From an uncultured Lachnospiraceae bacterium (GTDB lineage: Bacteria; Bacillota; Clostridia; Lachnospirales; Lachnospiraceae), in the NCBI GenBank assembly GCA_947178145.1, contig CAMWXE010000046.1:1-40970 (forward strand): a stretch of 40,970 nucleotides of DNA. Reading direction: 5' to 3'. The position numbers and the translations under genes were made by a program. Shown in pieces: positions 13,769-22,750 of this stretch (position 1 is its first letter; each line of letters begins with the position of its first letter). A model generated the notes under the pieces. It saw nothing but the letters and a program-made list of their open reading frames with translations, did no database searches and was not told where the DNA came from.

Positions 13769-15448
13769 ATGAAACATGCAGATAGTGCTGTGATAAATTG
13801 GGAAGATCTTGATTTGGATTATGAAGGTGAGAATAAGTATGCGTCTTTTTTTTCTTCGACAGGAAACTTGCATACATATCCTGCTAAAGCGGTTTCTGAA
13901 ATGGTTAGTGATTTAATCAAGAAAGTTATGTCTATCAAATCGATAAAAACTGTACTGGATCCTTTTGTGGGGAGTGGAACAACTGCATTAGAATCAAAAT
14001 ATTTAGGACTGGATTTTTGGGGGTCAGATTTAAATCCCCTTGCTGTTTTGCTGTCCAAAACGAAGGTGCTGACAATAGGCAATACTGCTTACACTAAGAA
14101 AAGATTAAGCGAATTTGCTGTACAGATAAAAGAAGAATATCCAAATGCACGATTAATACCTGTTTGCTCATTTGATGGTATTGACTATTGGTTCAAAGAA
14201 GAAAATGTTCGTGAATTGAATTTTTTGAAATTTAAATTAAGTCAATTTGTAAATAGAGCTAATAAGGTTAATAGAGAAATGTACGCATTAATTTTGTTGA
14301 CTGCATTTAGCTCCACAATACGAAGAGTTTCCTTAACTAGAAATAGTGAATTCAAATTATATAGAATGTCACCAAGTGAAATAGATAGATTTTCTATTAG
14401 TGCCATTGATGAATTTAAAGAAGCAGTATCACATTTGTTGGATATGTTAGTAGTAGCGAATGATAGTTATAAAAAAGAAACACAAAGTACAATATGTTTA
14501 CAAAATGCCAAGTCATTAAATTATTTACATAATAAAAGTATTGATTTGGTAATAACTTCACCTCCATATGGTGATTCAAAAACAACAGTTGCATATGGCG
14601 AATTTTCAAGACTATCGCTTCAGTGGATGAACGATTTGTTAAAAAAATATGTTGGAATTGAAGTAGAGGATTATAATTGTGATGACCAGTTATTGGGGGG
14701 AAGAAAATCTGAATGGGGTTTAAAAGATGAAAAGGATTTTTATAAATCAAATGAAGTAGTGGCATTAGAAGCAGAAATGCAGTCTAGAATTCAAGAAAAA
14801 AAAGATGAATTAGCAATAGCTAAAGCGGTTTTGGATGAAATGAAAGTATGCATTGACAATCATCAGTTTGTTTCTGTGGATTTATTACATAAAAATGAAA
14901 TCCTATATCAATTAATTTCTGAAAGAGTGCGATTAGATATATATAGAAAGATTAAAAATTCCAAATCAGGATTAAGAGATAAAAAAACAAAAAAATTAGC
15001 AAAACAAAATACGACTGAGTATATGAAGCAGATGGAAAATATGTATTCATCCAAATATATAATACGTCAAGAACATTTAGAAGAAAAACTGAATAAGGTG
15101 GCGGAAACGCTCAACAGAAATGAAAAGTCTATTCAAAAAAGAAAAGAAGACGTAGTAGTTTTTTTAAAGGATTTATATAAGGTTGTATTAGAGACTGATA
15201 GAGTGATGCGAAAAGGCGGCCTTCAGATTTGGATAGTTGGTCATAGGACTGTAATGGGAAAAATTACAATTAATATGGAAGGAATATTAAAAGACTGGTT
15301 TTTGAACAAGGGGTATGTGTGTGAGGCTTCTCTGAGCAGAAAGTATTCGTTTAAGAGAATGCCGCATCATATTAATTCAACTATTGAGCGTTGTGAAGAA
15401 GTCAATACGATGATGAATGAATATATTTTGGTAGTTAGGAAAAAATAG
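13769..15448 (+). CDS. DNA methyltransferase (N4-cytosine/N6-adenine type) with inserted coiled-coil region
   Basis: 559 residues. The SAM-binding motif I DPFVGSGTT is at 64-72, preceded by HTYPAK (35-40) of the motif X type. The catalytic motif IV TSPPYGDS is at 263-270; SPPY is usual for N4-cytosine enzymes but also occurs in adenine enzymes. Between motif IV and the late strand GGLQIWIVGHRTV lies about 190 charged, mostly helical residues (330-500), probably coiled coil. The 190 residues between motifs I and IV may hold the target-recognition part. It is first in an operon with a kinase-like ATPase and a receiver-like protein and no recognisable restriction endonuclease. Base composition is markedly AT-rich compared with the flanks, suggesting transfer. 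It presumably marks host DNA; whether it acts as the sensor or the protector is inference. Confidence 0.85.
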   Translation: MKHADSAVINWEDLDLDYEGENKYASFFSSTGNLHTYPAKAVSEMVSDLIKKVMSIKSIKTVLDPFVGSGTTALESKYLGLDFWGSDLNPLAVLLSKTKVLTIGNTAYTKKRLSEFAVQIKEEYPNARLIPVCSFDGIDYWFKEENVRELNFLKFKLSQFVNRANKVNREMYALILLTAFSSTIRRVSLTRNSEFKLYRMSPSEIDRFSISAIDEFKEAVSHLLDMLVVANDSYKKETQSTICLQNAKSLNYLHNKSIDLVITSPPYGDSKTTVAYGEFSRLSLQWMNDLLKKYVGIEVEDYNCDDQLLGGRKSEWGLKDEKDFYKSNEVVALEAEMQSRIQEKKDELAIAKAVLDEMKVCIDNHQFVSVDLLHKNEILYQLISERVRLDIYRKIKNSKSGLRDKKTKKLAKQNTTEYMKQMENMYSSKYIIRQEHLEEKLNKVAETLNRNEKSIQKRKEDVVVFLKDLYKVVLETDRVMRKGGLQIWIVGHRTVMGKITINMEGILKDWFLNKGYVCEASLSRKYSFKRMPHHINSTIERCEEVNTMMNEYILVVRKK

Positions 15449-15464
15449 AAGGGAGAAAACAAAA

Positions 15465-17969
15465 ATGCAGAGGAGTGAAAAAATGAATTTAACAGCATCT
15501 GCAAGGTTAATTATGCAGCTAGGTGAGCAGCTTATAGAAGATGAGCTGGTTGCCCTTTTAGAGTTAATTAAGAATGCATATGATGCTGACGCCAATAATG
15601 TAGATGTAAATATTGATACAGATACTGTCACTCCTTACGGAAAAGGGTGTATAGAGATTAAAGATGATGGAAATGGAATGATTCCAAGTATTGTGAGAAA
15701 TTCTTTCCTAAGATTGTCAACAAGTTTTAAGGAGGAGGAGAAGAGTTCTATTTACTATCATAGAAGAGTTTTAGGAAAAAAGGGTATAGGACGTCTTTCT
15801 TTTCAAAGATTAGGAAATTATGTAACAGTAGAGACAGTGCCTAATATAGAAAGATTTAAAGAAACAGAATTACTAAAAAAAGAAGATAACGTATTTTTTA
15901 ATGAATATAACAAAATTAATATAGATATCGATTGGTCTAGTTTTCCAATCGATATGGATTTTTCAGATATTGTGGCAACTGTCAAATATGAGAAAGATAT
16001 TGCAATATCATATGGAACAAAGATTGTTATTCAAGGAATTAAGAATCTTAATTTTTGGGACATGGATAAAAAGAAAGAAGAAAAATTAAAAAATGAATTG
16101 TTAAATATGATGGATCCTTTTCAGAAAAATCTCAATTTGAAAAAGGGCGAACGCTTTAGTGCATTGTTAAAGATTAATGGTATTCCATATTCAGCAGAGC
16201 CTATTGATGAGAGTCTATTGGATGAATTATATGATTCAAAAGTATTCTTTGAATTTAAAGAATGGAAATTATATGTAAAAATTGACCGTCCATTAAAATA
16301 TATTATGCAACGACGCAATTCGATCATTACAAAAATGAAGGATTGGGGATTTGATATACAGCATGAAGGAAACTATCAAAAAGAATCTAAGGAATACGTA
16401 GTTGATTTCAGTGATATAAATCAAGTCTTGCTTGATTATCCAAAAATAAATTTTACTATAGAAAAGACCACTTTTTTGAGTGAAGAACAGATATTAAAAC
16501 TTGAAGAGAAAAAGGAAAAAGGGGTAATTACAAAAGAAGAATATACAAAAGTGTTATTAGACCAATATGCATATCCGGGGAATTTTAAAGGAACAATTTA
16601 TGCGAGAGATAAGTCTAATAGGGAAGAAATAGATATTATTTTGGAAAAGGAAGGATTAATAAAAGCCAAACTAAATACTTTAAAAGATATCAATAAAGCA
16701 TGGTCTTCTATGCAGGGTGTTTATGTATATAGAAATGGTTTCAGGGTATTGCCTTATGGAAGAAAGGATTGGATTGGTTTTACTGGAAAGAGCCAGACAG
16801 CGGCGAATAATATATATAAGGAACATACAGTAGTAGGATATATAAAAATAGATGGATTTACAAGTGAAAAGCTTGAAGAACAGACCAATAGACAGGGGTT
16901 TGTGCAGGATGAATACGGCAAAAATTTTTTCATGTTAATACAAAATTTTTTGCTCAACATAATGTTTGAAAGTGATACAAAATTCAGAGAAGGTTTTTCT
17001 AAAATAGATGAAAAAAAAGATAAAGTAATAACTAAGAATGGAAAAATTGTTTTTAAAAGAGAAATAAATTATGAAGATGAAAAAAATGAAAAAATGGAGG
17101 AGGTTAAAGCTGAAATCAAAGATTTAAGAGCTGCAATCTCAAATAAAACCGTAACTGCAGTCATGTCACAAAAGGCAATTGAAAATTTGCAGGACAAAAT
17201 ATCACAGTATGAGGAAGTAGAACAAAAAGCAATAAAGGAAAAAAAACAAGAAATCTATCTAAAATCACGGCAGATTGAAGAGATAAAGGATATTGTTCCG
17301 TTACTGGGTTTAGGTATTATTGCAGAGTCTTTGACACACGAGATGAACAGAATTGAACATACTATTGAAGATTGTGCTAGGAATACAATAAAATATAAAA
17401 GTGATACGGATAAAATTGTGAAAAATCAGCGGAACATAATAACACAGACAAATTTTTTGAAAATTCAATTAGCTCATATGGAATCCACGTACAGGAGAAA
17501 TTTAGAAAAACAGGAGGAAATATCATTGAGGGATTTTCTGTTAGATATGTATGTGAATGAAGATAGTCCGATGTTTCGAAAAGCACATAGAGATAATGTA
17601 GATGTTCTTGTCGAAGGGGAAAATATAGTTATTAAGGCAAATAAAGGTATACTAACGACCATATTTGATAATATATTTCTAAATTCTTTGTATTGGGTGC
17701 GATATTCAAGACAAGGGAAGTATATTAAGTTTATTTTGAGACGGAGTGGAGCTGTTGAATGTTTTGATTCAGGCTGTGGAGTACATCCGGAGATTGAAGA
17801 TAACCTGTTTGAACCATTTCGTTTTATGAAAGAAAATGGAAGAGGATTGGGCTTGTTCATTGTAAAGGAATTGACTGAAAACATGAATGGCAGAGTCTGG
17901 CTCTCAGACGAAAAAAGAGAGGAAAGAAGATACAAATTTGTATTTGATTTGAGTGAAAGGATGGTATAG
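15465..17969 (+). CDS. Dual-GHKL protein: MutL/Hsp90-like ATPase domain plus histidine-kinase core
   Basis: 834 residues from ATG 15465 (GGGAG site); ATG 15483 with its own AGGAG is an alternative. The N-terminal GHKL ATPase has an N-box ELIKNAYDADA (33-43), IKDDGNGM (65-72) and lid GKKGIGRLS (104-112), as in MutL, MORC and Hsp90 proteins. A middle region (about 190-560) of unknown fold leads into a coiled coil (about 550-605). Then comes a histidine-kinase core: H-box SLTHEMNRIEH with His625, N-box FDNIFLNSLYW (Asn736/Asn740), FDSGCG (767-772) and GRGLGLFIV (792-800). There is no membrane helix, so it is cytoplasmic. It lies 16 bp after the methyltransferase and 2 bp before the receiver-like gene. 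I infer that the first ATPase senses a DNA or nucleotide state and the second signals to the receiver. Confidence 0.85.
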   Translation: MQRSEKMNLTASARLIMQLGEQLIEDELVALLELIKNAYDADANNVDVNIDTDTVTPYGKGCIEIKDDGNGMIPSIVRNSFLRLSTSFKEEEKSSIYYHRRVLGKKGIGRLSFQRLGNYVTVETVPNIERFKETELLKKEDNVFFNEYNKINIDIDWSSFPIDMDFSDIVATVKYEKDIAISYGTKIVIQGIKNLNFWDMDKKKEEKLKNELLNMMDPFQKNLNLKKGERFSALLKINGIPYSAEPIDESLLDELYDSKVFFEFKEWKLYVKIDRPLKYIMQRRNSIITKMKDWGFDIQHEGNYQKESKEYVVDFSDINQVLLDYPKINFTIEKTTFLSEEQILKLEEKKEKGVITKEEYTKVLLDQYAYPGNFKGTIYARDKSNREEIDIILEKEGLIKAKLNTLKDINKAWSSMQGVYVYRNGFRVLPYGRKDWIGFTGKSQTAANNIYKEHTVVGYIKIDGFTSEKLEEQTNRQGFVQDEYGKNFFMLIQNFLLNIMFESDTKFREGFSKIDEKKDKVITKNGKIVFKREINYEDEKNEKMEEVKAEIKDLRAAISNKTVTAVMSQKAIENLQDKISQYEEVEQKAIKEKKQEIYLKSRQIEEIKDIVPLLGLGIIAESLTHEMNRIEHTIEDCARNTIKYKSDTDKIVKNQRNIITQTNFLKIQLAHMESTYRRNLEKQEEISLRDFLLDMYVNEDSPMFRKAHRDNVDVLVEGENIVIKANKGILTTIFDNIFLNSLYWVRYSRQGKYIKFILRRSGAVECFDSGCGVHPEIEDNLFEPFRFMKENGRGLGLFIVKELTENMNGRVWLSDEKREERRYKFVFDLSERMV

Positions 17970-17971
17970 TA

Positions 17972-19714
17972 TTGCAGGATTTGGTACAAATGTTAAAAGA
18001 GTATGATATCAAGAATGTTATTTCAATCGATGATGGATGGGAAATAGCTGAGAAGCTTGAAGAGAAAATAGAAAAAGCAGGGCTTGACGCTGATGTAACA
18101 GTGTCGGATATTTGCGACAAATACGGTATAGAAATTGAGGCTGAAGAAGAGGCAGCTTATACAGAATACAGTTATACTTTGATAAAGGAACTAGAAAGCA
18201 TAAAGGATAAAATGCCTCAAATATTCAATGCAATATATGAAACACTACAGGATGATATTGAGGTAGAGCTAAAAACTTTAAAAAATATTTTAATTTATTT
18301 AGGAGAAGAAAAGTTTACAATACACACAGGAGTCAAGTTCACGAACTCGTATCGGGAATTAAAGGGTAACACTTTGTACATTTTAGACAAAGATATGGGA
18401 AAAAATCGCGAAAACGAATTTCTTGATTATATAATAAATATTATAGACGAGAGAAAGGACTATAACGACTTAGTAATAGTTTACTCTAATGAAGTAGCCG
18501 GACTGTTGGAACATGATAAGAAAGTTGAATATATTGAATCAAATAACAGCAAAGGTAATGATTTGGAAATTTTGTATCAGTTTTGGCCGCTCTCAAAAAT
18601 TACAGATGAAACACAACTTGTAACTGGAATTAAGGAGATGGTTTCAAAATCAATGTATGGTAAAGCGTTGAGCAAAATGATAGCAATAAAAAAGTTTTCA
18701 GTAGATATGGCTCTTAAAGACTTACTTCATATTAATGTGGATAATCTAGATGATATGATTATTGAAGCATATGTGGAAGGTGGAAAAATTACTGAAAGTT
18801 ATGAATTGCTGATAGATTCCCTTATTAAGAAAAATCTATTGGAACAGATATTGTCAACAGATGTTTTGAATTATGAGAAAGAACTTTTACGATATAGTTC
18901 AAAGCGTTCGACGGAGATTATGAAGAGTATCTCCTCTAAAAGTCAGTATGGTAATTTGAGGAATGAGACTAATAAAAAGAAATTATTGGATTCAGACACA
19001 CTTTTGTTTAATATTGCAGATTATAGCATAAATAAAGGATATAATAATCCGTCAATGGGTGATATTTATGTTTTTACAGAATCAAGAAGTAAGAATAAAT
19101 ATGCTGGAATGTTAATATCTCAAGAGTGCAGTATAATGATTCGTATGGAAAAATATCCAGATATAATAAAAAGAAAAGCAGATGAGTTATTATTGCTGTT
19201 ATTTGATATTGAGGAAGTTACAAAAGACAATGTAGATAAGGTTGCTAAAAAGTTAGATGATTGCATTTGGCCAATAAAAATAGATGAAAAGATCTGTTTG
19301 CTGCGGAATACGAAAAGAAGTATGTATATTAGCCCAGAAATATTAGACTTATGCGGATTAAATGCATCTGGAAAGGCAAAGATACAGTTTGAAGAAGAAA
19401 GTTTGGAATATAAAAGTGTTTATTCGCAAGAATTTTATAAGGATTTCAAGCAAGTTGTGGAGAATAAAATCGAGAATATGGTTGACAAGTTGATACCAAG
19501 GGAGCTAGAGAATGCGGAAGATACTTATAAGAACATGATAATATCCTTGGCATTTGGAGTAGAATTTAAAGAGGATTTTGATATTCAGAGAATTTGCAAA
19601 ATTGATGAAAAACAAACGTTACATATTATACATGAATATTTGAATGGTATAGCTAAAATTGGGGTAAAAGTTAATCCAAATCATAAAACTCGCAAGAAAG
19701 ATGTTAAGAGGTAA
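17972..19714 (+). CDS. Receiver-like signalling protein with unassigned C-terminal region
   Basis: 580 residues from TTG 17972, two bases after the kinase stop with GAAAGGA upstream; ATG 17990 is an alternative start. The N-terminus looks like a response-regulator receiver with a large insertion: acidic pair D20-D21 after the first strand (NVISIDD), phospho-acceptor candidate D139 (LYILDKDMG), S172 in VIVYSNE, and K209 in WPLSKI. About 100 residues, mostly helical, separate the first strand from the rest. Residues 210-580 match nothing I know; GDIYVFTESR and LISQECSIMIR suggest a beta-rich domain around 355-390. There is no HTH and no nuclease motif I can see, so it is not an ordinary transcription factor. 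I infer it is the kinase's output and perhaps the effector. Confidence 0.7.
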   Translation: MQDLVQMLKEYDIKNVISIDDGWEIAEKLEEKIEKAGLDADVTVSDICDKYGIEIEAEEEAAYTEYSYTLIKELESIKDKMPQIFNAIYETLQDDIEVELKTLKNILIYLGEEKFTIHTGVKFTNSYRELKGNTLYILDKDMGKNRENEFLDYIINIIDERKDYNDLVIVYSNEVAGLLEHDKKVEYIESNNSKGNDLEILYQFWPLSKITDETQLVTGIKEMVSKSMYGKALSKMIAIKKFSVDMALKDLLHINVDNLDDMIIEAYVEGGKITESYELLIDSLIKKNLLEQILSTDVLNYEKELLRYSSKRSTEIMKSISSKSQYGNLRNETNKKKLLDSDTLLFNIADYSINKGYNNPSMGDIYVFTESRSKNKYAGMLISQECSIMIRMEKYPDIIKRKADELLLLLFDIEEVTKDNVDKVAKKLDDCIWPIKIDEKICLLRNTKRSMYISPEILDLCGLNASGKAKIQFEEESLEYKSVYSQEFYKDFKQVVENKIENMVDKLIPRELENAEDTYKNMIISLAFGVEFKEDFDIQRICKIDEKQTLHIIHEYLNGIAKIGVKVNPNHKTRKKDVKR

Positions 19715-20075
19715 ATCTTCAAAGTATTTACTACATATAGCCACGTTAACAGTATCTATTCGACAAAAGCTGTGCATATTCCAGTCAACCTATCAATTGG
19801 AAAGCATTAAGACATTTTAAAGTGTTCTGCATGACTCTCATTAAAGAAATGAATATAATAAAAGGCATCGTTTTGCGGGATTTCATAATCATTAAAGTTA
19901 ATCAGGCTACACAAAAAAGAAAGACTATTTCAAATGTTGTTGAACTGCCTTATGATTCCAAAGTCATATAGTATATGTAACACGATGACATTATATTAAC
20001 TGGGGAGAGCCTGTAATCTATTAAAAGCAGCCAGAGATTTCGAGATGCTATCAGATATCTGGAGGAGGAAGAGCA
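19715..20075. other. Gap after the defence-like operon, possible relics
   Basis: 361 bp, AT-rich at the left and approaching neighbouring composition at the right. No clear terminator was found. A short open stretch ending at about 19971 reads RKTISNVVELPYDSKVI without a start codon and may be a gene remnant. GGAGGAGG at the right end is the ribosome site of the next gene. Confidence 0.4.
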
Positions 20076-20855
20076 ATGGAGCAGTCAGTCCCGATTGAGA
20101 CGGATGTAGGTATCATTACTATGCGCGATGGCATTTTTCTTGACCAGGTGCAAAGCGACGGTTATCATATGACCTTTACAGGCGATATTAATGGAGGGCT
20201 TGTTACAAACCACACAGGCGAAAAGGAGTGGTTTCCCTATACACTGACATTCCACGGAGTGCTGGCATGCTTATCCTGCGAGCTGGACACATACGAGGGT
20301 ATGGGCGATAGCAGCTTTCCAGGCAGCAGTGATTTTGACATCATTGCGGAGAGCGCGTGGCTGCAATCGCTCCCGATACGAAAGGATTATGACAAAGACC
20401 ATTACCATCACTATCGTCTGGCGACTTACGATATGATTTACAATATTATTGCAAAAGACTATGAATTAGACATTGATATGGAACGGAACAGGAAGACAAA
20501 TGAACAGAGAGCGGAGGAATTAATCAGACAGCTTGGCTTTGATTTTGATTCCATCTCAAAAAGCGAAATCCGAAACCTGATCGAACAGGAAACAGAGCAT
20601 TTTCAGGAGGGAAGCGCCGAGTATATCAGACTGCTTTGCGGCTATTTATATTGCATTGGCGATATTACCGATGTGCCGCTGCTTGAAAAAGCAAAGTATG
20701 GCATCAATATGGACGTCGGCTGTATGATTGATGGAGAATGGATTGACAGCCTGAAAAATGGCGGACAAAAAACGGAATCTGTCAGTTCGCGGGAGGATAT
20801 CAGAAACGGATTCGTCGCTTATTATGAAAAGTTCGCGGCAGATGATGATGTGTGA
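20076..20855 (+). CDS. Hypothetical protein, two-part
   Basis: 259 residues behind GGAGGAGG. The N-terminal half (1-110) is beta-rich with aromatic residues (GYHMTFTGDINGGLVTN, EKEWFPYTLTFHGVLA). The second half is acidic and helical (RAEELIRQLGFDF, EIRNLIEQETEHFQEG, GDITDVPLLEKAKYGINMD). No catalytic motif or signal peptide is seen. The small acidic helical end resembles the general character of immunity or adaptor proteins, but I cannot assign a family. It lies 361 bp after the defence-like operon and 41 bp before tatD; its base composition resembles tatD, so I group it with the chromosome side. Confidence 0.7.
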   Translation: MEQSVPIETDVGIITMRDGIFLDQVQSDGYHMTFTGDINGGLVTNHTGEKEWFPYTLTFHGVLACLSCELDTYEGMGDSSFPGSSDFDIIAESAWLQSLPIRKDYDKDHYHHYRLATYDMIYNIIAKDYELDIDMERNRKTNEQRAEELIRQLGFDFDSISKSEIRNLIEQETEHFQEGSAEYIRLLCGYLYCIGDITDVPLLEKAKYGINMDVGCMIDGEWIDSLKNGGQKTESVSSREDIRNGFVAYYEKFAADDDV

Positions 20856-20896
20856 TTATTTCGTGTAAAATTGGAGAAAGGAAAGCGTAAGAGACA

Positions 20897-21667
20897 ATGA
20901 TATTTGAGACACATGCTCATTATGATGATGAGGCATTTGACGACGACAGAGACACATTACTATCGTCCATGCCAAGGGAAGGAATCGGATTGGTTGTAAA
21001 TGTGGGCGCAAGCCTGAAGAGCACAGCGGCGGGCATCCGGCTTGCAGAGAAATATCCTTTTGTCTATGCGGCAGCAGGCGTGCATCCGAACGAGACGGCA
21101 GAGCTGAATGAGGAAACCTTTGCATGGCTTAGGGCGCAATGCCTTCACAAAAAGGTGGCAGCAGTAGGGGAGATAGGGCTTGACTATTATTGGGACGAGC
21201 CTTCCCATGAGATACAGAAGCTGTGGTTTGCACGTCAGTTAGAACTGGCTGCAGAGGTCAAAAAGCCGGTTATTATCCATTCCAGGGATGCCGCAAAGGA
21301 CACTTTTGACATCATGACAGCGCACAATGCCCGTGAAATCGGCGGCGTTGTCCACTGCTTTTCCTACAGCGCGGAGATGGCGCAGGAGTATGTAAAAATG
21401 GGATTTTACATCGGCGTCGGCGGTGTCGTCACCTTTAAAAACGGCAGGAAACTGAAAGAGGTGGTAGAATCCATCCCAATAGAATGGATTTTATTAGAGA
21501 CAGACAGTCCGTATCTGTCGCCGGAGCCAAACCGCGGCAAGAGAAATTCCTCGCTGAATATACCATACATTGCACAGAAAATTGCAGAAATCAAAGGAAT
21601 GTCATATGATGAGGTCGTAGCTGTGACAGAAGAAAATGCAAGACGGATGTATCACATACAGAAATGA
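20897..21667 (+). CDS. tatD: TatD-family metal-dependent hydrolase (DNase)
   Basis: 256 residues. All TatD metal sites are present: H6-x-H8 (THAHYDD), the Glu of VGEIGLDYYW, His in IIHSRDA, His in VVHCFSY, and ETDSPYL. TatD proteins are 3'-5' exonucleases/endonucleases linked to DNA repair and turnover. It is followed 92 bp later by rsmA, a common Firmicute order. GGAGAAAGGAAAG is upstream. Confidence 0.93.
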   Translation: MIFETHAHYDDEAFDDDRDTLLSSMPREGIGLVVNVGASLKSTAAGIRLAEKYPFVYAAAGVHPNETAELNEETFAWLRAQCLHKKVAAVGEIGLDYYWDEPSHEIQKLWFARQLELAAEVKKPVIIHSRDAAKDTFDIMTAHNAREIGGVVHCFSYSAEMAQEYVKMGFYIGVGGVVTFKNGRKLKEVVESIPIEWILLETDSPYLSPEPNRGKRNSSLNIPYIAQKIAEIKGMSYDEVVAVTEENARRMYHIQK

Positions 21668-21759
21668 ATTCGATCCGATTTGTCATGACACAACTTTCAA
21701 TTCAGACAAGTCAAAATGAAAGTCCATTTCGTGACAGATCTTTACCAGGAGGACAACAG

Positions 21760-22626
21760 ATGGCAACGCTTGGAAATCCAACCAACACAATTGCAATACT
21801 GCAGAAATACAATTTCAATTTTCAAAAAAAATACGGTCAGAATTTTCTGATTGATTCCAATATATTGGAAAAAATCATTGATGCGGCGGAAGTGAACCAA
21901 AATGACTGCGTGCTCGAAATCGGCCCGGGTATCGGGACGATGACGCAGTATCTTTGTGAAAATGCGCGGGAGGTGGTCGCAGTCGAGATTGACAAAAAGC
22001 TGATACCGATACTCGGGCAGGACACACTTTCATCTTATGATAATATTACGCTCATTAACGAAGACATCTTAAAAGTGGATATCAACGCGATTGTACAGGA
22101 AAAAAATAACGGCAATCCGATTAAGGTCGTGGCAAACCTTCCATATTATATTACGACGCCGATTATCATGGGACTTTTTGAGAGCCGCGTACCGTTAGAC
22201 AGCATAACCATCATGGTGCAGAAGGAAGTGGCGGAGCGCATGCAGGTAGGCCCCGGCACAAAGGATTACGGCGCGCTCTCGCTGGCAGTCCAGTATTATG
22301 CCAAACCGGAGGTAATGATGACAGTGCCGGCGGGCTGTTTTATGCCGCGCCCCAATGTTGACAGTGCTGTCATAAAACTGACACGCCACGACAAGCCGCC
22401 CGTGACGGTTTCGGACGAAAAGCGGATGTTTGACATCATCCGCGCATCGTTTAACCAGCGCAGGAAAACACTCGTAAACGGACTGGGCAATGCCACAGAA
22501 TTAAATGTTAAAAAAGAACAGGTCTTATCTGCGCTGGAAAAGATGGGATTGCCACCTGCTATACGCGGTGAAGCCCTCACCCTGGTAGAGTTTGCCGCGC
22601 TGACAGAACTGCTTTCGGGGAATTAG
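21760..22626 (+). CDS. rsmA: 16S rRNA (adenine1518-N6/adenine1519-N6)-dimethyltransferase
   Basis: 288 residues from ATG 21760, chosen for the AGGAGG site 8 bp upstream; the frame opens at 21664 but without a ribosome site and outside family homology. KKYGQNFLID opens the fold, GPGIG (55-59) binds SAM, NLPYY (126-130) is the catalytic motif, and FNQRRKTL lies in the C-terminal part. It dimethylates two adenines at the 3' end of 16S rRNA (kasugamycin sensitivity, old name ksgA). Likely co-transcribed with tatD. Confidence 0.95.
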   Translation: MATLGNPTNTIAILQKYNFNFQKKYGQNFLIDSNILEKIIDAAEVNQNDCVLEIGPGIGTMTQYLCENAREVVAVEIDKKLIPILGQDTLSSYDNITLINEDILKVDINAIVQEKNNGNPIKVVANLPYYITTPIIMGLFESRVPLDSITIMVQKEVAERMQVGPGTKDYGALSLAVQYYAKPEVMMTVPAGCFMPRPNVDSAVIKLTRHDKPPVTVSDEKRMFDIIRASFNQRRKTLVNGLGNATELNVKKEQVLSALEKMGLPPAIRGEALTLVEFAALTELLSGN

Positions 22627-22750
22627 CTATCCTCAAGCTGTGAAGTGCAGTGCGGGCATCTTGAAATTCCGTTAAATCAATTGAATTTCTTGGCTAGTTT
22701 AGTGGTATCGGGTTCTGCGGTTACCGTTTCCTTACATGCGTTCATGCTGA

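Noticed and set aside
21678..21740. TGTCATGACA palindrome between tatD and rsmA as a regulatory site
   Set aside because: A 10-bp palindrome alone is likely by chance and sits in a short intra-operon spacer.
22627..22750. Terminator between convergent rsmA and response regulator genes
   Set aside because: Only a 7-bp GAAATTC/GAATTTC pair with no T-run was found; too weak to call.
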